A stretch of 39,672 nucleotides of DNA. Origin: a virus. The translations under genes and the position numbers were made by a program. The notes below the pieces were generated by a model. The model was not told the origin of the DNA. It searched no databases and was given only the letters and a program-made list of their open reading frames with translations. Location of the stretch: positions 1 through 39,672 of IMG/VR virus record IMGVR_UViG_3300048930_001262; one strand, 5' to 3'. Below, piece by piece: positions 23,272 to 34,200 of this stretch; position 1 is the stretch's first letter; each line of letters starts with the position of its first letter.

Positions 23272-23372
23272 GCGTAGCTCCGGTATGCCCGCTCGTATGA
23301 GACCCTTCCGATGTTGATTCGAAAACTGCCTCCAGCCATTCCCTCTTTAAAATCCATTATTGGAGCATCACA

Positions 23373-23633
23373 ATGATGAAATGTATCCGTTCGTTTGCTC
23401 TTATCTTTATTTGTGCGTTTCCCTTTCCGCAAGCGCATGCAGAAAAGACGCCGTCTGAACAGGAGCAACTCGCGAAGAAGGCGGCTGTTCAAGCCGGACG
23501 CGTCGTGGTGGGGGCTGCGGTAGGGGGAGGCATCGGCAAGGTTATCGCTGGAAGCCCCGCAGGCGCAGCTGCAGCAATCCTTCTTACTCCGTCCAAGATC
23601 GGCTGCGGGCAGGGTGAAACTTGCCGTAAGTGA
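23373..23633 (+). CDS. Small secreted glycine-zipper-like protein
   Basis: An 86-residue protein starting at 23373 with GGAG seven bases upstream. The signal peptide is MMKCIRSFALIFICAFPFPQ, cleaved near AHA. The mature protein has a Gly/Ala-rich hydrophobic stretch (VVVGAAVGGGIGKVIAG) followed by SPAGAAAAILL. Such stretches occur in glycine-zipper membrane proteins and in class II bacteriocin-like peptides. Two cysteines lie near the end (IGCGQGETCRK). The function is unknown; membrane insertion is plausible. Confidence 0.65.
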   Translation: MMKCIRSFALIFICAFPFPQAHAEKTPSEQEQLAKKAAVQAGRVVVGAAVGGGIGKVIAGSPAGAAAAILLTPSKIGCGQGETCRK

Positions 23634-23648
23634 GAGCAGCTATTGATC

Positions 23649-23683
23649 TGCGCAGTGAATAACGTCGACGCATTCACTGCGCA
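23649..23683 (+). terminator. Perfect 12-bp hairpin after the 23373 gene
   Basis: TGCGCAGTGAAT (23649-23660) pairs perfectly with ATTCACTGCGCA (23672-23683) around an 11-base loop. It lies 16 bases after the stop codon. No U-run follows, so it may be a Rho-assisted terminator, an mRNA 3' stabiliser or a mobile palindromic repeat. Confidence 0.5.
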
Positions 23684-23823
23684 CTGCTGAACGGACCCGA
23701 CTGGTGCGTTTTCCATCGGGCATGTTCGCGGCGAGAAAGTTAGTAAATCCGTTTAAGAAACAGCCTGGCCAACCTCCTTCGGAGGCCCGACCAATCGCCG
23801 CTCTGACAGGAGTTACACGAGTC

Positions 23824-24141
23824 ATGGCTGAGACAATCAGGACCACGCTCAATCCGGACAACAAACCCGGCGAAGACACCGAGGTACACCTGCCGCCGGG
23901 GATCACAGAATCCGAAGCCCTGGCGCTGGCCCGAAGGCGCGTATGGGCACTCCACCGTGACCTGGTGGTGCGAAATCGCATGGAGAGAACGCGCAAATTT
24001 CTTGCCGAAAACCCGGCTCTTGACCAAGCGCTTGCCGAAATTGGCGCAGGCCCCAACGGATGGGAGCAGCTCAAGCGCGCTTTTGAGCCCTTTCGTCAAG
24101 GCTATAGCAAACTCGACCCAATCGACCCTTCGACCCATTAA
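23824..24141 (+). CDS. Small cytoplasmic protein, unknown function
   Basis: A 105-residue protein (MAETIRTTLNPDNKPGEDTE...). The ATG at 23824 has AGGAG eleven bases upstream. The frame is open back to a GTG at 23704 (145 residues), so the start is uncertain. The protein is helical and charged (SEALALARRRVWALHRDLVVRN...). It has no signal peptide or known motif. It lies 11 bases before the next gene and is likely cotranscribed with it. Confidence 0.6.
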   Translation: MAETIRTTLNPDNKPGEDTEVHLPPGITESEALALARRRVWALHRDLVVRNRMERTRKFLAENPALDQALAEIGAGPNGWEQLKRAFEPFRQGYSKLDPIDPSTH

Positions 24142-24152
24142 GGAGACGTGTT

Positions 24153-24602
24153 ATGAGAGAACTCAAAAATTGGCAGGACGTGCGAGATTTCCTGCGACGC
24201 GATCCGCCCACGCCCAATCTAGCGAATGGGCTCGCCAGCAAGATCGCCGCGATGGATAGCGAGGTCGCCCGTTTCCTCGCTTCCGGGATGCTTGACTACC
24301 TTGCCTGCCGTCTGGGCGGCCACTGCCACTGTGGCAAAGCACTTGAGGAGCGGGAGTGCGTGGCGCTGGAGTGTTCGCTACTCCCCGCGCTCGACCTCTC
24401 GATCAAGCACTGGGGCAAGACACTTGCTGAAGGCCGCGAAAAAGTATTGGAGCAGATTCGCAAGCAGTTTCCTGATGGCATGCTGATTGCAGATGCCGTC
24501 GCCCGGGAAGAAGAGGATAGCGAACATCTTCAGGACTTTCTGGCGGATCTGATGGCGGCCGCACGACTCCCCGAAAACGACGAACTGGCTGCATCGCGCT
24601 GA
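24153..24602 (+). CDS. Small Cys-containing cytoplasmic protein, unknown function
   Basis: A 149-residue protein; AAGGAG lies seven bases before the ATG. The centre carries clustered Cys/His residues (CRLGGHCHCGKALEEREC, then C six residues on) that could bind a metal. The flanks are helical and acidic at the C-terminus (AREEEDSEHLQDFLADLM). No family recognised. It forms a pair with the upstream gene. Confidence 0.65.
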   Translation: MRELKNWQDVRDFLRRDPPTPNLANGLASKIAAMDSEVARFLASGMLDYLACRLGGHCHCGKALEERECVALECSLLPALDLSIKHWGKTLAEGREKVLEQIRKQFPDGMLIADAVAREEEDSEHLQDFLADLMAAARLPENDELAASR

Positions 24603-24620
24603 CCTGTTTGAATTTCCCGG

Positions 24621-24666
24621 CCTGCCCGGCGGCTCTCGGCCGAACGGCGAGAGCGGCCGCGGCAGG
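24621..24666 (+). terminator. Long imperfect hairpin between genes
   Basis: CCTGCC-CGGC-g-GCTCTC pairs with GAGAGC-g-GCCG-c-GGCAGG around an 11-base loop: 16 base pairs with one mismatch and one bulge. It lies 19 bases after the stop of the 24153 gene and ends 30 bases before the next start. No U-run follows. It may end transcription or protect the upstream message. Confidence 0.5.
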
Positions 24667-24696
24667 CACCGACAACATTCCCAATGGAGTCCAGCT

Positions 24697-26364
24697 ATGC
24701 GAAAACGGTCGATGGTTTTCTGGGCCGCACTGAGCGTTACGCTCGCTGCCGGGCCAGCTTGGGGCGCACGGAGCATTGTCGCCATGGACAGCGGGGACGA
24801 AGCCTATTCGTCGATTCCGCTGTCCGAGCCGACGAGCTACGCAATACAGGTCAAGCTGTTGCTGAAGAAGGCGGGCGTCAAGATGCCGTTGGATGCCGCC
24901 CTTGAGGACCAGCAAGGTTATGACGATCTGCTTCAGCTTTTGCGGTCGGATTCGAGCGATTCGATTCGCGCAGAGGCCGGCAGCCTGTTGATGCGCCACC
25001 CGATGCTCGTCCCAGCGTCCTTGGAGATGCTGATCGCGCTCTTCGAGCGCATCCCTGCATCCCGAGCGTGGGAGCGCAATCACTTGCCGCGGGCCTGGCT
25101 TGAACTGCGTGAGTCCGGACAGTCCCTGCTGCTGACCTCGCCCGAACGCATGGCCGCGCTCCTCCACACATCGCCCATCGAAGACACGGCAATCATCGAA
25201 GGCAGGCGCGACGGAATCCTGGGTCTGCACGGCGATATTGCCGCTCAGCGACGTTTGCGCGACGCATTGTTGAAATGCATCGCCGACGCGCTCGAGTTCG
25301 TCGATTGTCTGGAATCGGCGCCGGTGAGGGGCCTTGGTACGCTGGAGCTCGCGCTGGAACGCTGGGACCCAGCAACCCCCGGCCAGCGCGCAGCACTTAT
25401 CCGCTGGATCGAACCTACGTACCCGGTGCGCGAATTCGCCCTTGAATCGGTCCGCGGCGTATCCGACCGCTCCCTGAGGTCAGCTCTGATCGACGTTGCC
25501 TTGCCGCTCCTTGGTCCGGACGGTCTGGAGCGTGTTCTTGAAGAGTCGCTGCAACTGGCCGTCCTGGCAGGTGGGGGTGTGAAATCGACCCGCGATGATC
25601 GAGGCTTTCCGCTGTCGTGCAGCGAAAGCATACCTATGCTGGACGACATGTCGCCCCATTTGGACAGGCTGCATCCAGGGCGCCAAGTGAAGTTGGCAGA
25701 TCAGATGATTTCCGCGGCCATCGAGTCGCCGGACCCACTGCGAGCCTGTCTGCTGCAGATGGCAGCGACGTACGATCCCCAACGCAAGCATCTCGTGCAA
25801 GCCGAGTTTGCCTCGCGCCGCGAAAGCGATGGCAACCCTTCCGTTGAAGCCTTGGCCGGTCTGTTTGCCGCGCAAGTCGCAGACGACTGGTTGGTTCAAC
25901 CTGTCATCCTGCATGGCACCGCCGAAAAATGGATGCTGGTCATGCAGGAAATGTCGGATGAGCAGTGGGAAAGGCTCATTGATGCCTTGCTTGTTCGAAT
26001 CGAGAACTTTCCGACCGTCGTGGCAGAGTACGTCGCGCTCATGCCCCACAAGGTGGAGAGGGGAGAAGCGCCCGAACCGCCGCCGCTGCTTAAGGCCGAA
26101 CTTTGGGGCCACGAAACCGCCTTGCAGCGCATGCGCTCGCTCGCGCCCGAACGGATGCCCAGCTTGGCACAGCGATTCGAGGCTCAAGACACCGACACCG
26201 GACGCATGCTTGCGCTCGAGATTTGGTCCGGCGCCAAGGAAGATCCTGCGTCCCTTCCGCATCGGCAGCGACTGGCCGAGGCGCTGCTGACTGCGCTGAA
26301 TCCGAATTTGCGGGGATTTGGGGCGGAGAAGCTGGCGAAAATCAAAACCGAAGGTCCGCAGTGA
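24697..26364 (+). CDS. Exported 555-residue helical protein, unknown function
   Basis: The ATG at 24697 has GGAG eight bases upstream and begins a signal peptide (MRKRSMVFWAALSVTLAA, cleavage near AWGA). The mature protein is largely helical with a repeat-like leucine pattern reminiscent of HEAT/ARM-like solenoids (YDDLLQLLRSDSSDSIRAEA, SLEMLIALFERIP, SALIDVALPLLGPDGLERVL). No catalytic motif was found. Only a few cysteines are present. It is the largest product of the 22.9-27.7 kb series and is probably periplasmic. Confidence 0.7.
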   Translation: MRKRSMVFWAALSVTLAAGPAWGARSIVAMDSGDEAYSSIPLSEPTSYAIQVKLLLKKAGVKMPLDAALEDQQGYDDLLQLLRSDSSDSIRAEAGSLLMRHPMLVPASLEMLIALFERIPASRAWERNHLPRAWLELRESGQSLLLTSPERMAALLHTSPIEDTAIIEGRRDGILGLHGDIAAQRRLRDALLKCIADALEFVDCLESAPVRGLGTLELALERWDPATPGQRAALIRWIEPTYPVREFALESVRGVSDRSLRSALIDVALPLLGPDGLERVLEESLQLAVLAGGGVKSTRDDRGFPLSCSESIPMLDDMSPHLDRLHPGRQVKLADQMISAAIESPDPLRACLLQMAATYDPQRKHLVQAEFASRRESDGNPSVEALAGLFAAQVADDWLVQPVILHGTAEKWMLVMQEMSDEQWERLIDALLVRIENFPTVVAEYVALMPHKVERGEAPEPPPLLKAELWGHETALQRMRSLAPERMPSLAQRFEAQDTDTGRMLALEIWSGAKEDPASLPHRQRLAEALLTALNPNLRGFGAEKLAKIKTEGPQ

Positions 26365-26443
26365 AGGGTGTCCCTTCAGACTCAGTTCGCTGCTTTATCG
26401 CTGATCAACCTCTGTCAAGAAACACCACTGGGAGATTGTCGTT

Positions 26444-26839
26444 ATGAAAAGGCATGAGTCACTTTCGATCTTGCGTTCCACGCATCCGCTGGTCGGGCTT
26501 GCGGTGTGCGCATTGCTTTGCCCGGTACCCTTTTCATTCGCTCAGACTCAGCAGGCTCTCGTCACGGCCCTGCTCGACGGGATGACGATCGTTACCTCGG
26601 ATTCGATGGCCGTGATTGAGGTCCGATCGAAGTCCTTTGGCCCCGGATTCTGCGAGGTCGAGGTCACGGCGGCACGTGGATCGGAGGCGCGCTCCATTCG
26701 AATCGCCTCGCCACCCCTTGCATGGTCCAACTGGGAAGCTGTAGCGTCGCATACGGGAACAACGGCATATCAGCTAAGCACCCGTGAGCTGTGCGATACC
26801 GGTGCACTTTTTGAAGTGCGCTATTTCCCGGATGCATAA
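26444..26839 (+). CDS. Small secreted protein, unknown function
   Basis: A 131-residue protein with a signal peptide (HPLVGLAVCALLCPVPFSFA, cleavage after FA-Q). GGGAG precedes the ATG. The mature domain (~95 residues) is beta-rich (MAVIEVRSKSFGPGFCEVEV, ARSIRIASPPLAW) with two cysteines that could form a disulfide (C in FCEVEV and in LCDTG). No family recognised. Confidence 0.65.
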   Translation: MKRHESLSILRSTHPLVGLAVCALLCPVPFSFAQTQQALVTALLDGMTIVTSDSMAVIEVRSKSFGPGFCEVEVTAARGSEARSIRIASPPLAWSNWEAVASHTGTTAYQLSTRELCDTGALFEVRYFPDA

Positions 26840-26946
26840 AAGTCCCGAAGAGTTGCTTCAGCATGGGCCGATAGCAACAGCCTATTTTCATGAGATAACC
26901 CCAGGGTTTGAGGGGCGATTCTTAGGTCTCGCAACAGCGGAGAATA

Positions 26947-27735
26947 ATGATGCGCACAGCGGATAGTTGGCGAGGGGCCCTATTTGGTTCGTTGATATTG
27001 GTGACCTGTGTGTTTGCAAGCAGTGCGATCGGCGCGTGCCTGAAAATCGTGGATATGATATCTATAGGTTATACTGGCGGGCACAAGCTCAATTTTTGCA
27101 AGGCAAAACATTTTAATGGACTTGTAACCCTATACAGGAATCATGGGAAAGGTGGATTCTGCGCTAACGGCGGCAACGTAGACCCAGTAAGTGGCTTTGT
27201 AGGGGACTGTAAGTTGTTCTCGATACATGCATTGACTGCGAACAAGAAGGAATGGACTGCGCAGGATGACGAAAACTACATGGCCACCGTTGGTGAATGC
27301 ACCGCGAAAGTGCACGCGGGAGGTGTCTTGGAGTATTCCAAAGGGCACAAACACAATTTTTGTGCAAGTCGGGGGTTTGACAGCGTCTATAACACGCCCG
27401 GCGGCCCATGGTGCTACTCCGGATCGGAAGAAGCGTGCAAGAATCTAAAGGTGGGGGGCGCTCCCGCTCCTTCTCCGCAACGCAGCGCCGCCTATAACTT
27501 GACCTTCCGATACCAATGTGTCGCCGTCGCTGATAAATCTAAGGACTTGGGCGATTGTAACGTCACCACGAGTGGCAAGTCTTGCGCCGAGGCAAACACC
27601 AAGCAGGATCAGAGAATTCAGAGCGCCAGAGGGGATATCTGCCAGTCGTGTACAGATGACATATTCGATCCTACAACAACGTGGAACGGGCAGCGCACAA
27701 ATATCTCCGATTTCCCGTGCGCGAGTCTGAAATAG
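26947..27735 (+). CDS. Secreted Cys-rich protein with an internal duplication
   Basis: A 262-residue protein. GGAG lies five bases before the first of two tandem ATGs. The signal peptide ends near SSAIGA. The mature protein has about 15 cysteines, which suggests disulfides in the periplasm or outside. Two segments repeat: GHKLNFCKAKHF...GGFC and GHKHNFCASRGF...GGPWC. The C-terminal third (SCAEANTKQDQRIQSAR, CQSCTDD) may be a separate domain. The gene is visibly less GC-rich than its neighbours, so recent transfer is likely. No family recognised. Confidence 0.7.
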   Translation: MMRTADSWRGALFGSLILVTCVFASSAIGACLKIVDMISIGYTGGHKLNFCKAKHFNGLVTLYRNHGKGGFCANGGNVDPVSGFVGDCKLFSIHALTANKKEWTAQDDENYMATVGECTAKVHAGGVLEYSKGHKHNFCASRGFDSVYNTPGGPWCYSGSEEACKNLKVGGAPAPSPQRSAAYNLTFRYQCVAVADKSKDLGDCNVTTSGKSCAEANTKQDQRIQSARGDICQSCTDDIFDPTTTWNGQRTNISDFPCASLK

Positions 27736-27962
27736 ACTGGCAATCTCGCAGTCATGGAGATGATCGAACGCCTTCTTCATGGCTGCTGGCATGATCCACT
27801 CGGCGGCTCGGATTGCGGACTGGTTGGAAGCATTGCGTCAACAAGCGAGCGACACGCGCTCGAAGTCAGCGAATGAACCGGAGTTCGACACCTACGCCGC
27901 TTAACTAGTTGATTTGTAGCGGGTCCGAGGAAGTGGATTGCCACTACAAGGCGCCGTTTCGG
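27736..27962. other. Short gene-free stretch
   Basis: A plus-strand frame at about 27780-27905 reads MAAGMIHSAARIADWLEALR and then to a TAA. It could be the tail of a lost gene or transposase but has no start signal or recognised motif. A stem of five bases (gactg/cagtc) follows the upstream stop and is too weak to call a terminator. Confidence 0.35.
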
Positions 27963-28253
27963 TCAGATGCCGAGGTGTTTTTGATCGGGGAGCGGTAGAT
28001 CCAGTTGCGGGAAGATCGCTCGGGTTTCGTCGCTAGTGGCGGTCAGTCCACTCACCGGCTGCCCGGCTGCGGTGAACCGATGCAGTTGTATGGCTTTGAG
28101 CTTGTGCAGGGCCGCGCCGGGGCTGAAGTTGTTCAGCTTCGGGCGCATGACGCGATGCAGCAGTAGCGCGAGAAAGCAGATCAGCGCGGCGGCGCGGATG
28201 CGTTCGGGCATGCGGTGGTACTGCTTGTCACCGAACCACTGTGACCAGCCCAT
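27963..28253 (-). pseudogene. IS1634/IS4-type transposase C-terminal remnant
   Basis: The leftward frame reads YHRMPERIRAAALICFLALL, then LHRVMRPKLNNFSPGAALHK and LKAIQLHRFTAAGQPVSG. This matches the end of IS1634-type transposases, where 'RI.AHA.ICFLAL.L.R..R.+L...SP..AL..L..IQ.HR' is the conserved tail. The catalytic domain is absent upstream (towards 28.28 kb), where the giant-protein gene begins. With the IS66 remnant it brackets the 21.5-27.7 kb gene set. Confidence 0.7.
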
Positions 28254-28279
28254 TTATTTGAGCAATTTGAGGATGCCAG

Positions 28280-31200
28280 ATGATTGGTTTTTCGCTCTTT
28301 CGGCCAGTGCAGATGGTGCTCTTTCTCTTGTGTGCCGTAATTGCCAGTACTCCGGCGCAGGCGCACCTGACCATCAACCTCGAACCCGCCCGCGGCAAAA
28401 TGTCCAGTGTGGAAAGCCGGGAAGACGTCATCCGGACGCTCTTTCCAGGAGAATCCGAGAAAATTGCGAAGGTTATTGAGGGTCTTCCCGAGCATGTGAA
28501 GGCGTGGCCCGGCATGATGATTGTCAAGGTGGGCTCGCTCTGGGCCAGCGTAACCATCATTTTTCCCGATGAGAACAGCACGCGCATGGTCCACTTGGGC
28601 TCCGTCGTGCGTCCATTCAGCGATTGGGCAGCCAGCAACCGGCACTCCTATTTTTTCATGAGCGGCCAGAGCAGCGTGATGTCGCCGGACGCCTATTTCC
28701 TGATTGCTCAAAACGAGAAGACCGTGGGCGATCCCTTCGAGAAAACGCCGCGGAGCTACCACGACGATGGCAACCTCCAAATGCCAACGCTGCTAGAACT
28801 ACGCATGCCCTTGAATGGCGAAGCTCTAGTGAATGTGTTGACTGCACGCGCCGATCTGCACCAGGAGTTTGGCTTGGCAGGCACAAGCGGCCCTTGCGGC
28901 TGGGTGCAAGCCTCAGACGCCAATTGCACCCTAGGGCCCATTCTGTCGAAGCTCGTCGCCGCCGCCTATGGCACTGGCGGGATGTCCAACCCCACTGCGA
29001 CCACACCCTTGGCGCTGGGCCTCAATCTCGCGCGGGCGTACGGGCCGGAGTCGCTACGAGGCAATGGCTGTCCCATCGTCGAACCTCGGCGCATTGCGGA
29101 CAACGAATCGCTGGACCAGTCGACTTGGGCGCCCGTCACGGTCGGAATGATGCGCCTTCTTGACCTCGCGCCGGAGAGTTTGCCCGCAAGCCCTTTCGGT
29201 TCAGCCATATTGTTGCGCGACTACCCGGACCTCGTCGAACTTGCGTTGGGCGGTGTTCAGGACCCTGCGGGCCTGTCGCTGATCGATTGCGCCCTGCGCC
29301 GGGAAATCCTGCACGGTGAAGTGCATCCCCTGCCAAACACCATCCTGCGCTCGCGATGGTACGACCGGGCAACCCATCTGATCGACGAAAGGGTAACGCG
29401 GCGCCCAGACGCACCAAAACGAGATGCGCCGGAAATTCTGTTCTTCGATGCGGCATCTCATGTCACCAGAACACTCGGGGTTGGGCTGGTGGACGTGGTC
29501 GAGCGCAACCCGAACATGGCGGGGACCTTGAATTCCCTTTTGGCCGATCGTGACTGGCCAAAGGTAGTCGCTGGAAAGGAGTGGCTTTTGCAAGCCTTAG
29601 ACATCCTCTCCGAGGACTCCGACATCGACCAGGTTAAGCTGCCCTCAAAAGAAGCGCGGGCATTGCTTCGCGAGCTCAACCTTCTCCTGTTCCGCAACAA
29701 CCGGCAAATGATCCGCGAAATCAACTCAAGGCTAGAGCACGCCCCAAACAATGCGCCGCGGTTCCCGGATCCTGCGGCCCCGCCCGGTGCCGGCACGCTC
29801 AGCAAAGGCCTGTGGTTCGACCTGCGAATGGTGCTCTTCGAACAGGGTCTGATCGAAGGGGCGCTCGTGGAACACCGCAAGCAAAATGGTTATTACGAGG
29901 TCCTGCCCGACATTGACTCCGCTGCACGCTTGGCCCGGGGGCTTCGCGTGATGGCCGGGTATCACCGTAGCGCGTGGATTGACCGCGTGGTCTATGGCGC
30001 TGTCGCAAAGGCAGAAGCCGAAATCGCAGCAGAGGGTCGCTATCTTCGCCCCGACGGCGGCCCATTGTTTGCGCCCCTGCGCCGTCAGACCGGCCCTGCC
30101 AGCTTTGACAGCTACTGGCATCGCGTCACGATCGGGTCCACTTATGTACTTGTGCTTCACTACCTCGAACAGCGCCAGGATCTTGAGGCTCTTTGCGAGG
30201 ATCCTGCGCTGTTAGAAAGGGATCGCGCCCCTTGCAGAGATGCCGTCGAAACATTGATCGCCAATCCGCCTCCGATGGCGAATGGCCTGATCGACTACGG
30301 CGTTGGAGGGGACCATCCGGAACAGATCGCATCCATCGCAACCCTCTCGGCCGCCTACATGCGCCTCCGGTTGGAAGCGGCGCCGCGTTTGGATGAAGGC
30401 ACTGTGCGCCGTGAGTTGCAGGAGATCGATAAGGCCGATTTTTCGGACGGGCTCGAAGCGGAGCTGGCGCAGGTACTGGCCGTCTTGCAGCCCAATGCGG
30501 GCGCGGTCGAGGTACTGCGCTGCGAGTCCACTCACGCTGGGCCGGGCTGGGAGAAGCTCACAATCAACCCCGACGCGCTCCAGGATGCACGTGCCGCGCT
30601 GGTAAACCCGAGCATGGGCCATTGGACGACGCTCGCCGATCTGTTCGACATCATGAAAGGGGGTGCCCTGCCCCGTCCGCCGCGCTTCGGAGAAGGTGGC
30701 TCGCGGGACGAGCAAATCTGTGAGGGGATCGAGCGGCGCTACCAAGCCGTCGAGGCATTGCTCGCTGGCCGCGCCCGCCCACCCGAAAGCCCTGTGCGTA
30801 TTCCCTATGACGACGACGGGGCGGTGGCAAATGTCGGGATCGATGCGCCACGCGCGGTCTGGATGCGCGCGATGGTGCGCCAGATTTGGCCGCATCTCGC
30901 GCGAGACACCTGCCCTCAACCTTCAAAAGCACCCGCGAACTGCGGAGTTTGGTCCGAGCCCCCCGCAAAAGTCGCAGTCAATGTTGTCAACAGCTATGAC
31001 GAATTCCGCCGCATCAAGGCCAAGTTGCGACTTCTGGCAGAACCCAGAAACTCTGAATCGTTGGGGCCTCTCGGATTTGATCCGCAGCGTGGCGATCCGG
31101 CATCGCTTCTCGTGCGCATCGAGGGCCCAGCGCTCGCACAAGGGCCGCGCATCATTCAAGAGGGCAACGTCGCACGCCTTTCCCCGGATGATGGGACAGC

Positions 31201-34200
31201 AGGCTTCCTTGCGCGGTTCGACATGGCCGACCGTTTGCAGCGGCTCGACGCGCAGCGCGATGCAATTCGCTATCTGGAGTCCGCGCGCCCCGACACGATC
31301 ACCCCGCTGCCGATACCCATCACGCCACGTGACACCAATGGCGATGCAGCGGCTGAAGCCGTTGCAGCTGGCCATCGCGCGCCCGCTGGGTTGCGAATGG
31401 AAACCTTGCATGCCGGAAGCTTCACCGATGAGTCGGGTCTGGAACGCGAGCTCTTTACCGGAACACTGACCTATGTCGTGCCGGTCGCGTCTTCGCGACT
31501 GGGCGCTGCCAAGTCGGATGGCTCGAACCTGGAGACAGAGCGACTAGCCGCTACAACTGCGGAGTCCACACCCCTCTCCCGGCCAATGAGCACGATTCCT
31601 TTGGGTCTAACCATCCGAGACCTGATACAGCTTGGAGACGGCCGCTACAGTGTGGCCACGGGCTCAGGCACCAACCAGTTGCTGCAAAGCCCCGCCGAAA
31701 CGCGCGCCGCGCTGGCGGCACTCGGTGTTCCGGACATCTTTCGCGGAGGCAGTCAACGGCTGGAGGCATCTCTCGAAGATAAAACGTTGAGTGTCATCCT
31801 TGTCGCCGAGCCGGAACTTGCTGGGATCACGTTGAATCCCGTTCGGGTCAAGCTGATCACCGACGGCAAACTGGACGAAGAGGTTCCCGAGCGACTTGCC
31901 GCGGCGCTTCGAGAGAGCTTTGTCGAGACATTCAACCAACGCGGACTCGAGTCGCTGACGAAACTGCTGTCCCCCTTCACGCTGAACAACCTGTCAGTTG
32001 GAGATCTACGCGTCAACTTCCAGTTTTCCCCGGACGATAGCTGCGTCACGCTGGCACCCACGGACAATTGCGCCAAGATCGATGATCTTGTCGAAATCGA
32101 AATTCTTGAACCTTCAGTGCAGGCTGCATTTAAGCTGAGCGTACAGTCCAGCGGCGGGCCAAGCGTGTCGGTGGTGCCCAAGCTTCAACTGTCGCTGACA
32201 AACGAGGGTCTCGTGTTGCGGAGCTCGGATTTGTCCGACCTTGGTGACGACGCCCTCGATCAAGTTGAGCAGCAGTTGGCTGACGCAATACAAACGCAGG
32301 TCAACGCCGCCGCCATCCGAGGCATCGCCGCACTGTCCGATATTCGAGTGTCCTTCGGCCGCGATTTGACTCGGGGCACGTCTACTGTCGCGAGAGGAGT
32401 GCATGTGGGGTTGAGCTTCATCGCGAAGTTCCCAGACGCCTGTGAGGTCCCGCTGACGCTTGTACTCGATCTCGAAAAGCTGGGCGAAGTCGACAAGGTT
32501 CTCGAAAACCTGCTGGCCGGCGGCGCCGACGCGCTTGCAGATTGCGCTGCCGACTACGTGCTTGACCGCTTGGATGACGTCCTAAAGCTTAGAGAATTCC
32601 TCGACCGACCCTACCAACTAGGTGATGCACAGTTTTCCATTCGCTATGACAGCGAGGCCCTGGACAAGGGGCTGCCAATTGGGAGAAGTGTAGCGTTTGC
32701 CTTGGAGTATGACGGCGCCGAGGCCACCGGCCTAACTATCTCAGTTGACGATGGGCTCGCGCTTCCCGTTAACGCGGACGAGCGAAAGGCTCTGGATGCC
32801 CTGGTGACCAAGGCCTTCGCTAAACGCCTCACCGGGCTGCTTGGCGGCGTCGTGCGAATCGACTCCTTGGCGCTGACTCAATCCGCGCCGGGCCGATCGA
32901 TCCGGGTCATGGCTGATCTGACCGTAGAAAACGTGCCATTTCTTGGCGACATCTCGATGCCACGCATTGACCTCGCCGATCCCGATAACAAGGCGCTCGA
33001 AGGTACGCTCAAGGAGACTCTTTCTAACAATGTCGCAGCGGAGCTTCACGCCCGACTTCCTGAAGAAATGGAGCTGCCCTTCGTCGGGCGCTACATGCGT
33101 AGATCGCTCGCCTTAGACCTCTCCGATTCAGACCGCCCTAAACTGGACCTCGACGGCGATCTTGAGGTGGTAAGCGGGCTGAAAATACCGGCAAGAATTC
33201 GCATTCCCCTCAAAGGCTCCCTTTCCGATCTGGATGTAGAGGTCGACGAGACGAAGGCCCTCGAACAGCTTAATGCGTTTTCGCCTCTTAAGGATGCCTT
33301 TGGTTTTGGTCCGCTGGAAGTTACCAACGCCCGCATCGGAGCGGTGGCCGGCCGTCGCGGCCGCTACGCCGTGTATTTCGATGCCAAGCTGGGAGTTGAA
33401 GGGCTCTTCAAGCTGGGGGCCGACAACCTCATGCTTGATCAGTCCGGTTTGCGCCTGGGCGCCACGATCAGCGGGTCGATCCCATACCCGGTGGAAACAT
33501 CGGTCGTGGCTCTGTCGTCTATTGGCGTGACCATTCACACCGGCGAGGATGGCGCAAAGTCCGGTCTTGAGCTTGATACCGATGTCTCCGCCCTCAGTTC
33601 CGCGACGGCAGCGCTGGCCAAGATCAAGGCCCGGCTCGACCTGCGCGACATCGGCAATCTGCGGTTCCGCATGGACGGCGACGTTATTGTGCTTGACGCG
33701 ATCCCGCTGCTTTTCGCACGCGGTGACGTAGCGCTCAAGGACCTGTCGTTCGAGTTCGAGGCCGGCACTGTGCCCGCGCTGGAAAACGTCATCGCAATCT
33801 ACGGATCGGCCGCACTGAGCGGCAGCGCCAAGCCTCCCCAATTCAATGCCAACACCCGCCTCGCCGTGCTGCGAGTAAGGCTGGCTGAATCCCAGTTCCG
33901 GTTGGTCATCGACGATCCAGGGGAGCTGTTCTTCCAATCAGAAACCAACCTCTTGGTCGCCAAGGGCACGCTGCAGTTCGAAAGCGGTCTCGATTTATCG
34001 GACCTCGACCTACGAGGCGGGATGGACCTCGACCTCTTTGGTTGGAGCCCCGGCGGCGTGGCAATCGCAATCGACACGAGGCGGGCCAATGCACAAATGA
34101 AAGTGCTGTTTGCCAAGCTTGGCATCACCGTCCGCCACGTCGATCTCTTCGATCCTCAGGTCATTATCGACATGCTGATGAGCCTCTTTGACATCTCGCT

